A DNA stretch of 64,000 nucleotides from Paulownia fortunei (taxonomy: Eukaryota > Streptophyta > Magnoliopsida > Lamiales > Paulowniaceae). A program made the translations under genes and the position numbers. This document shows positions 11,843 through 24,211 of the stretch, piece by piece. Under the pieces are notes generated by a model. It was not told where the DNA came from, ran no database searches, and saw only the letters and a program-made list of their open reading frames with translations. The stretch is from the NCBI GenBank assembly GCA_019321725.1, contig CM033116.1, positions 11,488,841-11,552,840 on the forward strand, read 5' to 3'. Every line of letters begins with the position of its first letter. Position 1 is the first letter of the stretch.

Positions 11843-12104
11843 ACGTCTTCTCTTTTTGTTATACAAAAGTCAATATTATTGGATTTGCAGAGATTAAAAC
11901 TTGAAATTGTACCTAAAGAGAAAAAGTGTTCGTTGTCAGCCTTAATGTTGAGATATACACTTCAAGATAGAATCAGAGAAGGTCAAAAGGTGGACACGCA
12001 TTTGTGTAGATTGAAAAGAATGATTGAGGCTGGAAAGAGGCCAGACTTCTCTGTTACTGATGATGGGATTATTCGATATAAAGGAGACTGTGTGTGTCAT
12101 TTGA

Positions 12105-12850
12105 CAAGGCCATGAAAGAGATATTTTAGAAGAAGCTCATACTACTTCTTACTCAGTACACCCAGGTAGCACAAAAATGTATAAGGACTTACAACAACAT
12201 TATTGGTGGCCTAAAATGAAGAGAGATATATCAAAATTTGTGGCTGAATGTCAACTTGTTAACAAGTTAAGATTGAACATCAAATACCATCAGGGTTGTT
12301 GAAGCCTTTGTTGATTCCATAGTGGAAATGGGAGCACATTACAATGGACTTTGTGCTTGGATTACCTAGAACACAAAAGAGGTATAATTCTATATGGGTG
12401 ATTGTTGATAGATTAACTAAATCAACCTATTTTCTTCCAGTGAAATCCACATACAATATGGACCAGTATGCTCAACAATATATTAAAGAGATAGTCAGAT
12501 TACATGGGGTGTCAGTTTCAATAGTGTCTGACAGAGATCCTAAGTTTACATCTACATTTTGGAAGAGCTTACACAGTGTCATGGGAACAAAACTTGCATT
12601 CAGTACAGCATTTCATCCACAAAGTGACGGGCAATTAGAGAGGGTTATTCAGATATTAGAGGATATGTTAAGAGCTTGTGTGCCAGATTTTCAAGGTGTT
12701 GGGATGCAAAGCTTCCATTAGTGAAGTTTACTTATAATAATAGCTACCAATCAACAATTGGAGTGGCACCTTATGAAGCATTGTATGGAAGGAAATGTAG
12801 ATCTCCAGTTCATTGGGATGAAGTTGGAGAATGAAGCCTACTTGGTCCAG
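12105..12850 (+). pseudogene. gypsy-1 integrase (zinc finger and DDE core)
   Basis: The N-terminal HHCC region is at about 12110-12270 (HTTSYSVHPGSTKMYKDL, then YWWPKMKRDI); its second Cys pair has become CQLVN, so zinc binding is damaged. The core at 12344-12721 includes VIVDRLTKSTYF (first Asp), VSDRDPKFTSTFW (second Asp) and HPQSDGQLERVIQILEDML (Glu). The frame then shifts and continues with YNNSYQSTIGVAPYEALYG at 12730-12790. Confidence 0.92.
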
Positions 12851-13003
12851 AAATAGTTCAACATACCGCTAAGGTAGTGGAGAAGATATGAGAGAGAATG
12901 AAAATTGCGTAGAGTAGACAGAAAAGTTATGCAGATAAACGGAGAAAAGATCTAGAGTTTGCCATTGGGGATTATGTGTTCTTAAAAGTAGCTCCCATGA
13001 AAG

Positions 13004-13400
13004 GTGTTATCAGATTTGAAAAAAAAAGGAAAACTCAGCCCAAGGTATGTCGGCCCATTCGAGATTCTCGTAAGAGTTGGTGATAAAGCTTATAGAGTGG
13101 CCTTACCTCCATCATTATCTAGTGTTCACAATGTTTTCCATGTGTCTATGTTAAGAAAGTACATTTCAAACCCTTCTCATGTGTTGAGTTATGAACCATT
13201 GGAATTGACTCCTGATTTAGCTTATGAAGAGAAACCAGTGCAAATTTTGGATCAGAAGGAAAAAGAGTTGAGAACGAAAAAGATTCGACTTGTTAAAGTA
13301 TTGTGGAGGTATCATTCTATAGAAGAGGCCACGTGGGAAAGAGAAGAAGAAATGCAGAGCAAGTATCCAGAATTATTTGGTACATCAAATTTCGAGAACG
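13004..13400 (+). pseudogene. gypsy-1 integrase C-terminus with chromodomain-like tail
   Basis: The frame begins after a shift and contains LSPRYVGPFEIL (GPF motif), VHNVFHVSMLRKY and finally LVKVLWRYHSIEEATWE with MQSKYPELF. This tail characterises plant chromoviruses, where it helps target integration to chromatin. The open frame runs past 13424 into the 3' LTR, which probably means the native stop was lost. Confidence 0.88.
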
Positions 13401-13410
13401 AAATTTTTAT

Positions 13411-13422
13411 AAGGAATAAGGA
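13411..13422 (+). other. polypurine tract of gypsy-1
   Basis: AAGGAATAAGGA sits directly before the 3' LTR. It is the plus-strand primer site expected at this position. Confidence 0.75.
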
Positions 13423-13423
13423 T

Positions 13424-15693
13424 TGTAATGCCCAATCTCTCCTACATAGCAAATAATAAGCATCTTGCTTGAACATGCATCTAATCAATGTGTATTATTG
13501 AATTATGGCATACAAATAGCATGATTGCACGAACTTGAATAATTATTATATATGCTTTAACATACATTAGTACATGAAATATGAGATCAAACTTTTATTT
13601 CTTGATTTAACATATTCCTTAAGTGCCTTTTTGCAGTGAAAAGCTCGGTATATCAGTTAAGAAAGATTGATGTGTTGAATAGCATGAAATGAATTATTCG
13701 TATTGCTCCATACTTGTTACATTATAAAGTGATTATTTGCCTAAATATTTGCTTTAAATATGTTACATTTAGCTAAGAACTAAAAGTATGCAAAATAGTG
13801 CAATTTGATTAGTTGGTTGACTAGGTTGCGTGAAATTATTTTAAACCGCATTGCACTTGATTATAACACCAAAGCATCAATTTTTATCATCTCCTTAGCC
13901 CATGAACGTGGCTTTTGGCATGAGAAGACACCAAGCATGATGCAACCAATCATCACCCCTCCACTTACCTCTCTTTGAAAGGTCAAATAAATCATTTTCA
14001 TCCATATTTATTGTGGAAGCACCTCAAAAACAACCAGCCCTTATCCTCCTAAATTTCTCCCAAATTTCTACACTCTTATACTCACAAAAATTGAATTCAA
14101 TCCATAGGAATTCAGAGAACACAAACTAGAACAAGTTCCACCCTTTTTAAGCTTGAAAATCGTTGATTTTGAAGTTTAATTCCAACTTAATCAAGGTATA
14201 TTCTTTTTCAATGTTTCTTATGATGAATTTGTAGTATCTTGGATGGTTACATGTTTTAGTATATTTTTGTATGATTGAAAACTTAAGTAAGTTACACTTG
14301 AAGCCAAAACCAAGCTAGTTAAGCTAGTTTTTAGCAAAATTGATAGTCTTGTGAAATATGCTTAATTTACTTATTTCTATTAATCTTGTGATGCTTATAT
14401 TGTGTTTGGAAGTTCCTTTGAATGATTGAAAACAATAGCAATTAGTTTGCTTAATTGAAGGGTACAATCAATTTAAGTTAGAACTGAATTTACGTCATGT
14501 TAATTTGGATTGTGTGCATGTTTTAGGGGTTGCCCTAATAATTATGTTTGAATTATTAGTTATTTAATGGTTTCCCTAATGTTTAATGTCTTGAATTAGT
14601 AGTAAAATATGGAGTATGCATTGTTTTTAAGGTTATGTAATTGATATGGAATTATTTACAAAAGATTGAAAAGTGTATATGAACTTTAACTAGAATAGAC
14701 TAAATAATTTATAAAAAGGATGTTAAATGGTACATGATTTGATTATGTTAGGTCTTTAACACATCCTATCTTCCAAAGAGATTGGTCTTTTCACTTGCCA
14801 CAAAGTCGACTTGAGGTAAGTTGAAACTTTCATTTGCTGTATCACAAGAATTATATAATGTTTGTTCATGTTTTAATGTGATTGTTATTGTTTGTCAAAT
14901 GATGTAATGTTTGATGCATTTATGGTTTATGAAGCATGACACTATTAAGAATATAATGAGTTTTTTGAAAAGAAGTATGGTACTTGATTGATGGTCGGTA
15001 GACAGGGACGCGGGAGGGACCGGCGGACCCAACAAATGGTGGTAAATACTTGAGGTTGAAAAACCAGTATAGGAAAGCCACAATGAATGAGATAGTATAC
15101 GGCTAATACCTGAGGTTGAAAGACCAAGTATGGAAACCCCGTATTAGTTCTCTTATTGGCCAATCATTATGAACAGGTTCAAAAACCACGATCTATCGCT
15201 ATTTGTTAAGTACCACACTTCAAGGGCCCTAAAGAATGATTTATGAATGAAAGTTATTAAATAGAATAATGTATTTAATGATTTATGAGATGTGCATATA
15301 TGTTATTTGTTATTGCATCAATTTCATCTTACTAAACCTTTAGCTCATTAGATTCATGTGATACAGGTGGAAATGTACAGTTTAGAGGTTGACTGAGTCT
15401 CTAGAGCGACCGGACAGAGATTTGTTCATATGCCATGCTTTGAACTGTTTTGTAGTTTATTTTGTAAACTCTGTTTTGTTTTTAAATAAGTCGCTCTGTT
15501 ATGGTTTAGTAAACAGATGTACTCAGTTTTGATATGTATATGGTGTGTTTAAAACGATTCAACTTCTTTCTCTTATAGCTAAAAATGAGAACTTTTATTA
15601 AAACCATAACTCTAATATTGATAAAAAATTAACATTTCTTGACTTAACTGTATCAGCTTGTTTAGCTCTGCAGTTAGGTTAAGGGGTGTTACA
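13424..15693 (+). repeat. gypsy-1 3' LTR (2270 bp)
   Basis: Direct repeat of 6634-8790 with the same termini. It contains about 110-120 bp near 13890-14030 (including a CATCTCCTTAGCCCATGAAC stretch) that the 5' LTR lacks. Confidence 0.95.
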
Positions 15694-15698
15694 TTACC
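15694..15698. repeat. target site duplication of gypsy-1, right copy
   Basis: TTACC, identical to 6629-6633. Confidence 0.95.
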
Positions 15699-16835
15699 TC
15701 TTCATCCTCAATATCACTGTGATTGCTGCTTGATGATTCATATGCCATTTATGCTGGTAATTTGATGGCTTCAACTTCAGCAACTAAAATTCTTCTTTCT
15801 TTCTTAACTTTCTTTCTCCCAAGATCTTCTCTCTTCTTCAGTGTACTCTCGTGCAAAATATCCTGGTTTTCTACAGTTATAACATAAGTCAATGAGTAAA
15901 TGATTTTTAAGCTTATTTTAACTAACCTGGTAGTGTTGATGATTGTCCTCTGCTTTTGATGATTTTTTTGTGAACCTCTAGAGGTTCCTCATCAGCAAGG
16001 CCATTAACTGAAGGATTAGTGACCTTCTCACTGTAGTCTTTGACTACTAAGCAATAGTCCTTTGACCTGACGTAGTAGCTTTTTCCTCTGTCCTCCCTAT
16101 TTTGAAACTCATAAGCTTGAGATTATAGAAGAATTCATGAAGTGGCATCTTTAAGAGCTCTTTGACTCTCTCATAGCTACAACCATGATATCCCATTCTT
16201 TGGGAAGTCTTCTAATCACCTTTATCACCATTTTCCTTGCTGGTGTACTCTTTTCCAAGAGCGGTGATATGATTGACCAAAGATGTAAATCTTTCATCCA
16301 TTTTATCCAAAGTTTCTCTTGACTTCATCTTAAAGTTTTCAAACTTTTAAATGCCAGAGAGAGCTTGTTTTTTTTATTTGATCTATTTGTTCATAGATCA
16401 CAGTGATCTTTTCCAAATCTCCTTTGTAGTCTGACATTTCTTGACTTTGTTAAACATAACCTTATCAAGAGTTTTGAAAAAGATGTCATTGGCCACATTG
16501 TCAAGATTCGCCTTCTTATTTGTAAGAGATCATTTGGCTTTGTATTTGTCGATGAGCTTGTTCTACTACCGGATAAATCCGCCTTTGTGATTCTTAGTGG
16601 ACCTTTTTGTAACATCGTCCACATATCATCGTCTAATGCTGACAAATATTCCTGCATACGAATCTTCTAATCATGATATTCATCAATAGAAAACATAGGA
16701 ATCTAGATATACTACCCATATTCTATATACTAAAAAGTGAGTATAAGTTTCCAAGAAAAATAGATTTTACTCAAATCGCAAGATTTGAAAAACACAGAAA
16801 GAGTTTTCAAAAGTCAACCACTCTAATAGCACTTA
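15699..16835 (-). mobile_element. SIRE-like copia element (copia-C), gag N-terminal part
   Basis: This is the upstream half of copia-C. Reading leftward from the primer site: a gag frame at 16657-16391 (MQEYLSALDDDMWTMLQKGP, typical of SIRE-like gag), then degraded gag, a damaged zinc knuckle near 15900-15836 (CYNCRKPGYFAREY, with His and last Cys both changed to Tyr), and an acidic tail MAYESSSSNHSDIEDEE ending at the TTACC target site. A degraded initiator-Met primer site (CTCTAATAGCAC, compare GCTCTGATACCA) lies at about 16822-16833. Confidence 0.75.
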
Positions 16836-18300
16836 TTGGTCCCAACTAGCTTGAAAGTCTACAGAGGAGGTGAATAGATCTTTCAAAACTTTTTTCTAAA
16901 ACTTCAAAACTCTTTTTGAAATGCTACTTTTAAATCTTATATTTATTTATTTTGGCGCCTAGCTTTGGTTTAGTGTGTTATGTAACTAAGTTGCTCACTT
17001 TGATGATTGAGTAGGTGTTATCCTTCTACAAGCAACTAAATGAACTACATAGTTATGTAGTAAAAAATATTTAAACATTTAAAGACACAAGTGTCGTTTC
17101 GTATACAATGCAAGGCAGTTTAAGTAGTATGAACAAGTGGATACAACTACAACTCAGCAAACAAACAAGCAAGCAAAATGCTGAAAGTGAAGTGCATAAA
17201 TAGAAACAACATATCAATTTTATAGTTATCTGAAAGTGGGGTAATCCTTCTATACCACTGTACCTCTGAAACACAAGAGGAATCCACTAAAATAAATTAA
17301 GACTTATAACCAAGTCAATTCTAATACAACACTTAGTTCTCTGAACTAAGTCCTCCAGTTTTTTCTTAGCCTCTTATTCTTCGAACTCCATTGATTCCGC
17401 AACTCGATCTTTCCATATAGGTCCAACCCAGTCTTCCTATGCAGGTCTGACTGCTCAATCTTTCCACACAAGTCAGATTCTTCAACTCTTCCCACTTAGG
17501 TCAGAGTTCCGAACTTTTTCCACATAGCTCAAAGTTCAATCTATTAGCTCTTTGATATTGGTGATAAGTGTACACTAAGCAAAAAGATATGCACACAAAG
17601 ACTCTCTTAGTTTTTCTCCCACATACTTCTTTTATGCCTTTTTAAGTTTTTTGCTCAGGAAGATAGAGAATGAATATCGAACTTAATCTTTAAAGAATCA
17701 AGAGCTTCAGAAGCCTATCAAAGAGTCTCTATCCTTTTATCTTGAGCTTCTTTTTATAGATGTATTTGATTTTTTGTCCATTGCACCTACTTTTCTCATA
17801 TCAATGGTGCAGCCATTCTGTCAGACTATTTGCATAGTCACAATCTGATTCTATTTGCGGTATGTTGTCCTTTATGCCATGTCTACCTCATTTCTGCTTT
17901 TCAATCCACTGGTTTGGACTGTAACAACTTATCAATATGAGGTTTGCAGATTTAACTTAATCCTTTGAAGGTACACATGTTCTCACTCTATGGTGATGCT
18001 TACCCTCGCTAAGTGCATTGCTCTGATCTTGGACTCGATCATTTCTCAGAATCTTGTTATTTTTCATCAAGTGTTCTGGACATGGCTAACTCCGCTAATC
18101 TCCTAGTCACTTCAAATTCTCACTAGACTACTTTAATCCTCATATTTACTAAAACCCTTGACTTTGCTAAGCTTTTTGCTCCGGTCTTAGATTTTTCTGT
18201 CTTGGTCTGGAACTCTCATCACTATTCTAATCATTAGCTCTTCTTCTCTATCTTTTCGATTTATAGGCTAAAGTCTTCTTCGAGTACTGCCTAGTAGTGC
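16836..18300 (-). repeat. probable 5' LTR of copia-C (right boundary uncertain)
   Basis: The sequence begins (plus strand) TTATTGGTCCCAACTAGC, close to a TGTTGGTCCCAAC LTR end, directly beside the primer site. Next comes an AGAGGAGGTGAATAGATC tract that I associate with SIRE-type LTR ends. A TATA-like TCTATAAAAAG on the minus strand at 17750-17760 fits a promoter reading leftward. No partner LTR is in the window, so the right end is a guess. Confidence 0.5.
17750..17760 (-). promoter_or_regulatory. TATA-like box in copia-C LTR
   Basis: The minus strand reads TCTATAAAAAG inside the proposed 5' LTR, about 0.9 kb upstream of the primer site. It is oriented correctly to start the element transcript. 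Confidence 0.4.
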
Positions 18301-20190
18301 CGTCTTTATAAATGTCATGTCCTACATAAATAGAAATTCTCTTAAGAGTTTTAGGGGTCTATCATGTACTATCCTACTCATCTCAAAATCTATACAAGTT
18401 GATGACAAGATGTTAAAAATCGGATTAAGGTTGCCCATGACTATTGATCCAACCCATGTATACACTAATATATGTTGGAGGGAATAGTTAGTATTTAAAT
18501 TTAAATATATAAAACCACTGTATAAAACTCCCTCCATCTCCCTATCTTAATCTAACTTCCACATGCAGAAGAAACTAAACACAAACATGCATGTAGTGCA
18601 TAAAGAGAGCGCTTAATTTGAAATGGAAAAGGTGATCATGTTTATACTCCTAAATTAGAATTTTGAATTGCGAATCAAAACTCCTTTATAATCGAATTTC
18701 AGTAGAATCAAAAATTCAATTTTTTGATAAGTTTTTTGAACTTACATAGCATGAAATTTGTTTAACTTCCATCAATTCAATATTAGAATATAGAGGGGGT
18801 GAACTTAATTACTTGAAATTTAGTTGTTCATCAATAACCAAAGTAAAGGCAAAGGAACATAAGAATGAAAGAATTGAACTCTCAAAAGGTTTATCTAAAC
18901 TTGAATTTCACATTATTTAATATGAGATCTAAAACTTTAATTTGATTGTTAACATTAATTTGGTAAATGATATTTGCTAAATATTCAAGTAAGTGGGTCT
19001 TGGTAGAAATTGAGCAAATCAAGAGACAAGATAAAATATGAGTATGACATTGATGGATGATTCAGAGTAAAGTGGTCAATATTATTTTTTTCAAGGTTTA
19101 TGTATAATTATTATTTAGGGCACATGTACAAATTCCCTTGGGTGGCATTGTTTGTGGGTTTTATTTATTTTAAATCATTTTCCAACATTATCAAAAATTG
19201 GTGGAAATCTAGCTAACGTATATCAATTGAGCCAGTTATCAAAGTTCATGTATCAATTGGACAATTGAACAAAACTTCGTGCACCATTATGATAATTAGA
19301 TGCTAGAAAATAATAATATATACTATTAATTTTGAATTAATAAAGATGTTCAATTTGAAATATTTATGGGGCTTATACCCACCCAGGACAAGAGGAATGC
19401 CTCGAGCAACAATTATGCCTAATAAAAAATATTACATTAGAATGTATTTAAAAAATACAAAAACATTAGTTAATGGTACAAAACACATTTATATATATAT
19501 GTAATGATTTATTAAAAATTACATTTTAATAAATTATGGAGTTTAATAGTTCATTATAATTATAAAGGATTATGTCTTCTATAATCTAAAAGAATCATAT
19601 TATCTTGAGACTATGATGACAATAAAAACTAAAGTAAAATAGATACCAGATATGTCGAACCATATTAAAGGATCTGATTTTCTCAGTATTTAGAGTTTCC
19701 ATAATCTGTTAAGAATAATTTCCCCACATCTGCTGTAGACCCATAGGTAATGCTACTCCATAGTAGTAAAAGTCTCTAGTCAATGACATAGTAAGGAAGG
19801 CGTTCCTATATTGCACCACGATATCCAAGCACCACGCATTCCTGTTTCCCAAACCTATTCCAATTTAAATTCAAATCACTTTATCCTCTCCAGAATGCAT
19901 AATAAATTCTTCCCTGCTTACATGGTCCTGCATTATTTTGCGCAATAAATCAAGCACGGCTTAATTTACACTATCTACAGAGATGTACAACATTTACAAA
20001 CATGGATCTCTCTAAGATTAGACGAAAATGTACAGTATACAACATTATATGACTACAGCTTAGTCAATTACAAAATAATTGCCACATTTACAGCAACACG
20101 ACAGACCAGGAGCTGTGACCACGAGACAATTTCCCTTAAATAACATCATGAGCCTTTTTTCTTTTTGACTATATCATTTTGAGGTATATC
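18301..20190. other. intergenic DNA downstream of FTSH
   Basis: AT-rich, with no coding similarity recognised. The last part (about 20190-20447) should hold the FTSH 3' UTR, since transcription comes from the right, but I could not fix a polyadenylation site. Confidence 0.5.
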
Positions 20191-20447
20191 CTCTCTCAGC
20201 ATAATGTCTTCAAACATGCATTTCCAGTAAGTAGACTGTACAAACGAACTAAATTGATGTTATTGGATGAATATACAAAGTTGTAAAAGTAAGACGTCCA
20301 CCACCCCGTTTGTTACCATCATGTGTCTCCATTCAAGCACTTTGGCATGATGGAATTTGCAAGGACCATGGTAATGTTCAGGAGAGGATAATTCACTACA
20401 ACATCTCAGTTTTAGATAATGAAGCTTTCAGCAACCATTATTTGTTA

Positions 20448-23400
20448 TCAAGATCCTGATTGCAGAGGCAGAAGAGATCCTTGTTTTCCTCTGATGAAGA
20501 ATGTAAGCTCTGCTGGAGCAACCACCAATTTCAGCCATTCTTGCAGTTCTTCACCTTCTACTTTCTCTTTATCTAGAATTATATTGTTGTCAGAAGATCA
20601 ATATCACTCCAAAATAGGTTTGTAAGAAAGTATACTGTACATTTATCATTTCTTCTCTTTTTCACATTAAAAAACCGTAAAAGGTAAACAGGGGCTAACT
20701 AATCGAGGGAGTGTTTGCAAAAACTCTTCAAAAAAGTGCTTTTCTGCTTTTGGCTGAAAACAAAAAATCACTTGTAAGTGCAAACACAAACACTACCAAC
20801 TTCTAACTTATGCTATGCTTGTGGTTTTTTAAAATTCTGCTTGAATCTGGAAGCAGGTTGGGGGTGGGGTGCTTCTAACTGCTTCTGATTTTTTTGCAAA
20901 ATATGTAGAAATTATCTTGGACGTTTTTGCCCTCAAAAATATTTTCATATTCCAAAAACACTCTTATATCATAAAGATATGTAAATATTTATAAATATAT
21001 AAACATTTTATATGATATATACACTATTAATATATAGACATATTTTATTTATATAATATATACAATTTTACAAATATTTATATGTAAATATACATTTGAA
21101 TATATATATTTACATATATAAATTTGTAAAATTCATTTATAAATATATTTATTTATACACATATAAATATATCCAAATATATAAACATATATAAATATTA
21201 CAAAAAATATATATTTACATATTTATATATAAATATATAAAAATATAAACTTCAACATATATACAAATACATATTTATTATAAATATATTTATACAAAAA
21301 TATTTATATAAATATACACATGTATATTTGTTGTATACACAAATATATAAACAAATGCTATTACACCCAATAATATATTAACACTATACATGTAAATATA
21401 TATAAAATTATTCATTTATAATTAAATACTATGAAATTTTTATATTTAAATATACTTAATTATAATATAAATAATTTTATTATTAAGTTGATCATTTATT
21501 TAGATATATTAATTATTCCACACAAATATTATATTAATTATCATAATTACATTTTATGTATGTAATACAATAAATAATTTTAGTTTAATTATTTGATCAA
21601 ACTTTAGAAAATAACATACTATTTCAAAATCCAAGGACAATTTAGACTTTCACACACAAAAGAAGCACTTTTACAACTTATTTACCACACTCGTTTTTAA
21701 GTTATTCTATTTTTTAGCAACACTTTGTTAGCACTACCAACTTTTGCTTCTCAGCTCCTTTTTCAATTTTTCTAAAATTAAGCACCTCTCTAAATGCAGA
21801 AGTTTTTGCACACACTTCCCAAATATCGTGAGATTGAGGGGAAAGATGCTTCCTACACCCAAATAACAGCAAAACAAGATAGATGCATTTAAAAAAAAAA
21901 GGAAATCCTCAAAAAAAAAAAAGCCATTCATATCTAGCTTCATTTATTTTCCCGGCACCCCCAACAGCCTTTCTTAATTACCGAGGAACTACCAAGTGAA
22001 GGGCATCTCAATGCAATAAGTGAGAGCGTGAGTTTTTATTCTCTTTCAAATATTCCAGTGCAAGATTGTGTTTGTGAATTAACTCTCCATGTCTTCTCCA
22101 CAATATATAGGAACATTATACCACACAAAATGCTAGTAGACTACAAAATAATTGTCCCTATATGTTGAACAAGGCGTAAGCAATGCAAAGAAGTGATTAT
22201 TTAAATTATTTTTTTATTCATCTTTTTGAGGGGGCACGTGAAGGGATGAATATTGAGATGAAACTACAGCAGTTTTTTACCAGATTTTTCAAGGTGGGAT
22301 ACTATTATCCAGTATCTTAGTTAGGCATGGTGTGATGGAAAATAGAAGTACAGAAAAGTCAAGGCCCAAGACCAAATGGCACGTGTTTTTCATGATGAAG
22401 CATGCTTGGTGCACAGGGTTTACCATATAATAAAAGATTGGTCCATCAGAGGGACACAAGAATGCAACCATGGAGTTCTGTCAAGAATATGTTCCTTCTA
22501 TTTTTCATTGTTCACTACACGTGGCATAATTTGTTTCGTTTGGCTAACTCTCGTGAAGGTATTCCACATAATTCAGTGGCTAATGTTTTCTTTTCAATTG
22601 ATTTGAATATGAAAACATTTTTGTAGGCCCCTGTGGAAGCATAAAATATTTTCATAGTTTTTAGAATTTTCATTTGATATTTTTCAATGATATGCAAGGA
22701 AATTAAAATGTAATTTGTATTACCTTCCAGGTGGGCTCCAAGACCCTCCAGGACAGTAGGATTTGCACGAACAACTGAGAGTGCTACATCAAGTGCGGAT
22801 TGCAGCAAGGCTTTAACCTCTCTTTGAACAAGATCAACAAGGTGTCCCTATCAAGTTAAAACATACAATCACTACAGATGCAACAGAACATTCGGAAGTA
22901 TAAAACCAAACATGGGCCCAAATTAAAGAAGAGACATAGGAATGCAGAGTAGTACTTGCTCCCTCCCCCACGGCGAAGATCCCCCAGACTCATCCATTCC
23001 ACCACCAGAAAGAGTTGCCACTGAGACAGGGCCTATGGTTTCGTTAAGACCATATTCAGCCACTGCCTTGTATGCCATATCTGTTGCTCGTCGTATATCG
23101 TCAAGTGCACCTGTTGATACACGTCCAGAGTAAACAAAATCTTCTGCTGCACGCCCACCAAGAAGAGTAACAAGGCGCCCACGCAACTCATCGACAAAGA
23201 GCAAATACCTATCTTCATTGGTTGGAGGGGTGTAAGTAAATCCTAGTGCTCCTCCAGATCTTGGCAATATGCTCAGCTTCTGGTTAAACCAAAACGATAC
23301 ATAGATATTAGGTTCATTAAGACCTCAGGAACCAGGAGGGACTCATTAAAAGAAAACTTGGGAAAAAGAAAATAAGGTCATGTGATACTAAAGTGTCACC

Positions 23401-24211
23401 TCACACTTATTTATCTTTCAAAACCTATTCTCAAGCAGCAGCAATTTTAGTAAAGGTGACAATATGGTTAAATATGAATGAGTTCAAATTTTTTGTAAGA
23501 CATTAGGGGATAATAGAACATACACAATAAATGCTTTCAAAGCCAGATGTGAAAAAGAATCATTGATGGAGCACTTAACTATCCTTAAATGTCTGGGTGT
23601 GCAGATAACATCCCTATTTGTATAGATGAGTGGATATATCTTTTGGACTGGTTGTTAACATAGTCCTTGTTAAAGCAACTTTCTCTGTAGTGACTTGTTA
23701 AGAAAGAAACTATGCTTTTGGAAAGCTTTTGAATTGGAATTAGTACAGAATCCAAAAAGCACATAACAACTTTGGTTTTCCACTGCCTAGATCATCTTTT
23801 GGCTCAGAATTTCCAAATTGATAATATTAAAAGTTAGACAAAAAACGTTCAGTCTTCTCTAGCTCTGAGAGCATCAATTCCCCCTCAGCCTCCCCCATAA
23901 CCCCAACCAAAGAAAAAAACATGGTTTTCAATACACTATCATTTCTTGTATTTCTTTCATACAAAAAATCCACCCTGAACCAGGGCCTAATCCAACCATA
24001 GGGGAACAAAGGGTAAAAGAGTCAAAACAATAAATTTAATATATGAAGAAAGCCCAAACAAAACACAGCAGCTTACTGCAATTACCTCAACCCGGGGTTG
24101 TCCAGAAAGAAGATTTGCAACTGCAGTTCCCACAACTGCATGACCAGCTTCATGCCGTGCAACAACAGCTTTCTCACTGCCCTGCAACTTGGCTGTCTTC
24201 TTTTCAATCCC
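20448..24211 (-). CDS. FTSH7/9: chloroplast ATP-dependent zinc metalloprotease FTSH7/9-like, 3' four exons
   Basis: FtsH proteases are membrane-anchored AAA+ hexamers with a zinc protease domain; the FTSH7/9 type is targeted to plastids. Four minus-strand exons are visible: 24086-24211, 22956-23279, 22724-22847 and 20448-20572 (TGA at 20448-20450), all with GT-AG borders and compatible phases. The first carries VVARHEAGHAVVG, the HEXXH zinc and catalytic site. The second carries LPRSGGALGFTY, LLGGRAAEDFVYSG and TGALDDIRRATDMAYKAV. The third has LLQSALDVALSVVRANP. The last reads EKVEGEELQEWLKLVVAP and ends LLPLQSGS. About 226 residues of protease domain are intact with no stops. The AAA ATPase, membrane segments and transit peptide are not found up to the gap at 25370. 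Assignment to FTSH7/9 rather than another plant FtsH rests on the C-terminal sequence. Confidence 0.93.
20707..21820. mobile_element. MITE-like element (possibly hAT) in the last FTSH intron
   Basis: The left end GGGAGTGTTTGCAAAAACT recurs inverted at the right end (GGGAAGTGTGTGCAAAAACT on the minus strand, ending at 21820). Further in, ACTACCAACTT and AGTGCTT words also repeat in inverted orientation. The core, about 20940-21620, is almost pure A/T with many short TATAAATATA-type repeats. There is no coding capacity. No clean 8-bp target duplication is visible, so the hAT assignment is tentative. It accounts for about half of the 2.15 kb intron. Confidence 0.65.

Larger units (their letters stand above)
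6634..15693 (+). mobile_element. complete Ty3/gypsy chromovirus-like retrotransposon (gypsy-1)
   Basis: Structure in order: 5' LTR 6634-8790, initiator-Met primer binding site 8796-8807, gag, protease, RT, RNase H, integrase with a chromodomain-like tail, polypurine tract 13411-13422, 3' LTR 13424-15693. The LTRs begin TGTAATGCC and end GGGGTGTTACA. Domain order and the integrase tail (KVLWRYHSIEEATWE, MQSKYPELF) fit the plant chromovirus group, possibly Tekay/Del; the clade is inferred from memory of the family. Several stops and frameshifts make it non-autonomous. It is inserted in copia-C gag with a perfect 5-bp duplication, so it is younger than copia-C. Confidence 0.95.

Noticed and set aside
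22376..22808. Short frames on both strands around FTSH exon 3
   Set aside because: Intronic read-through or antisense shadows of the FTSH exon at 22724-22847.
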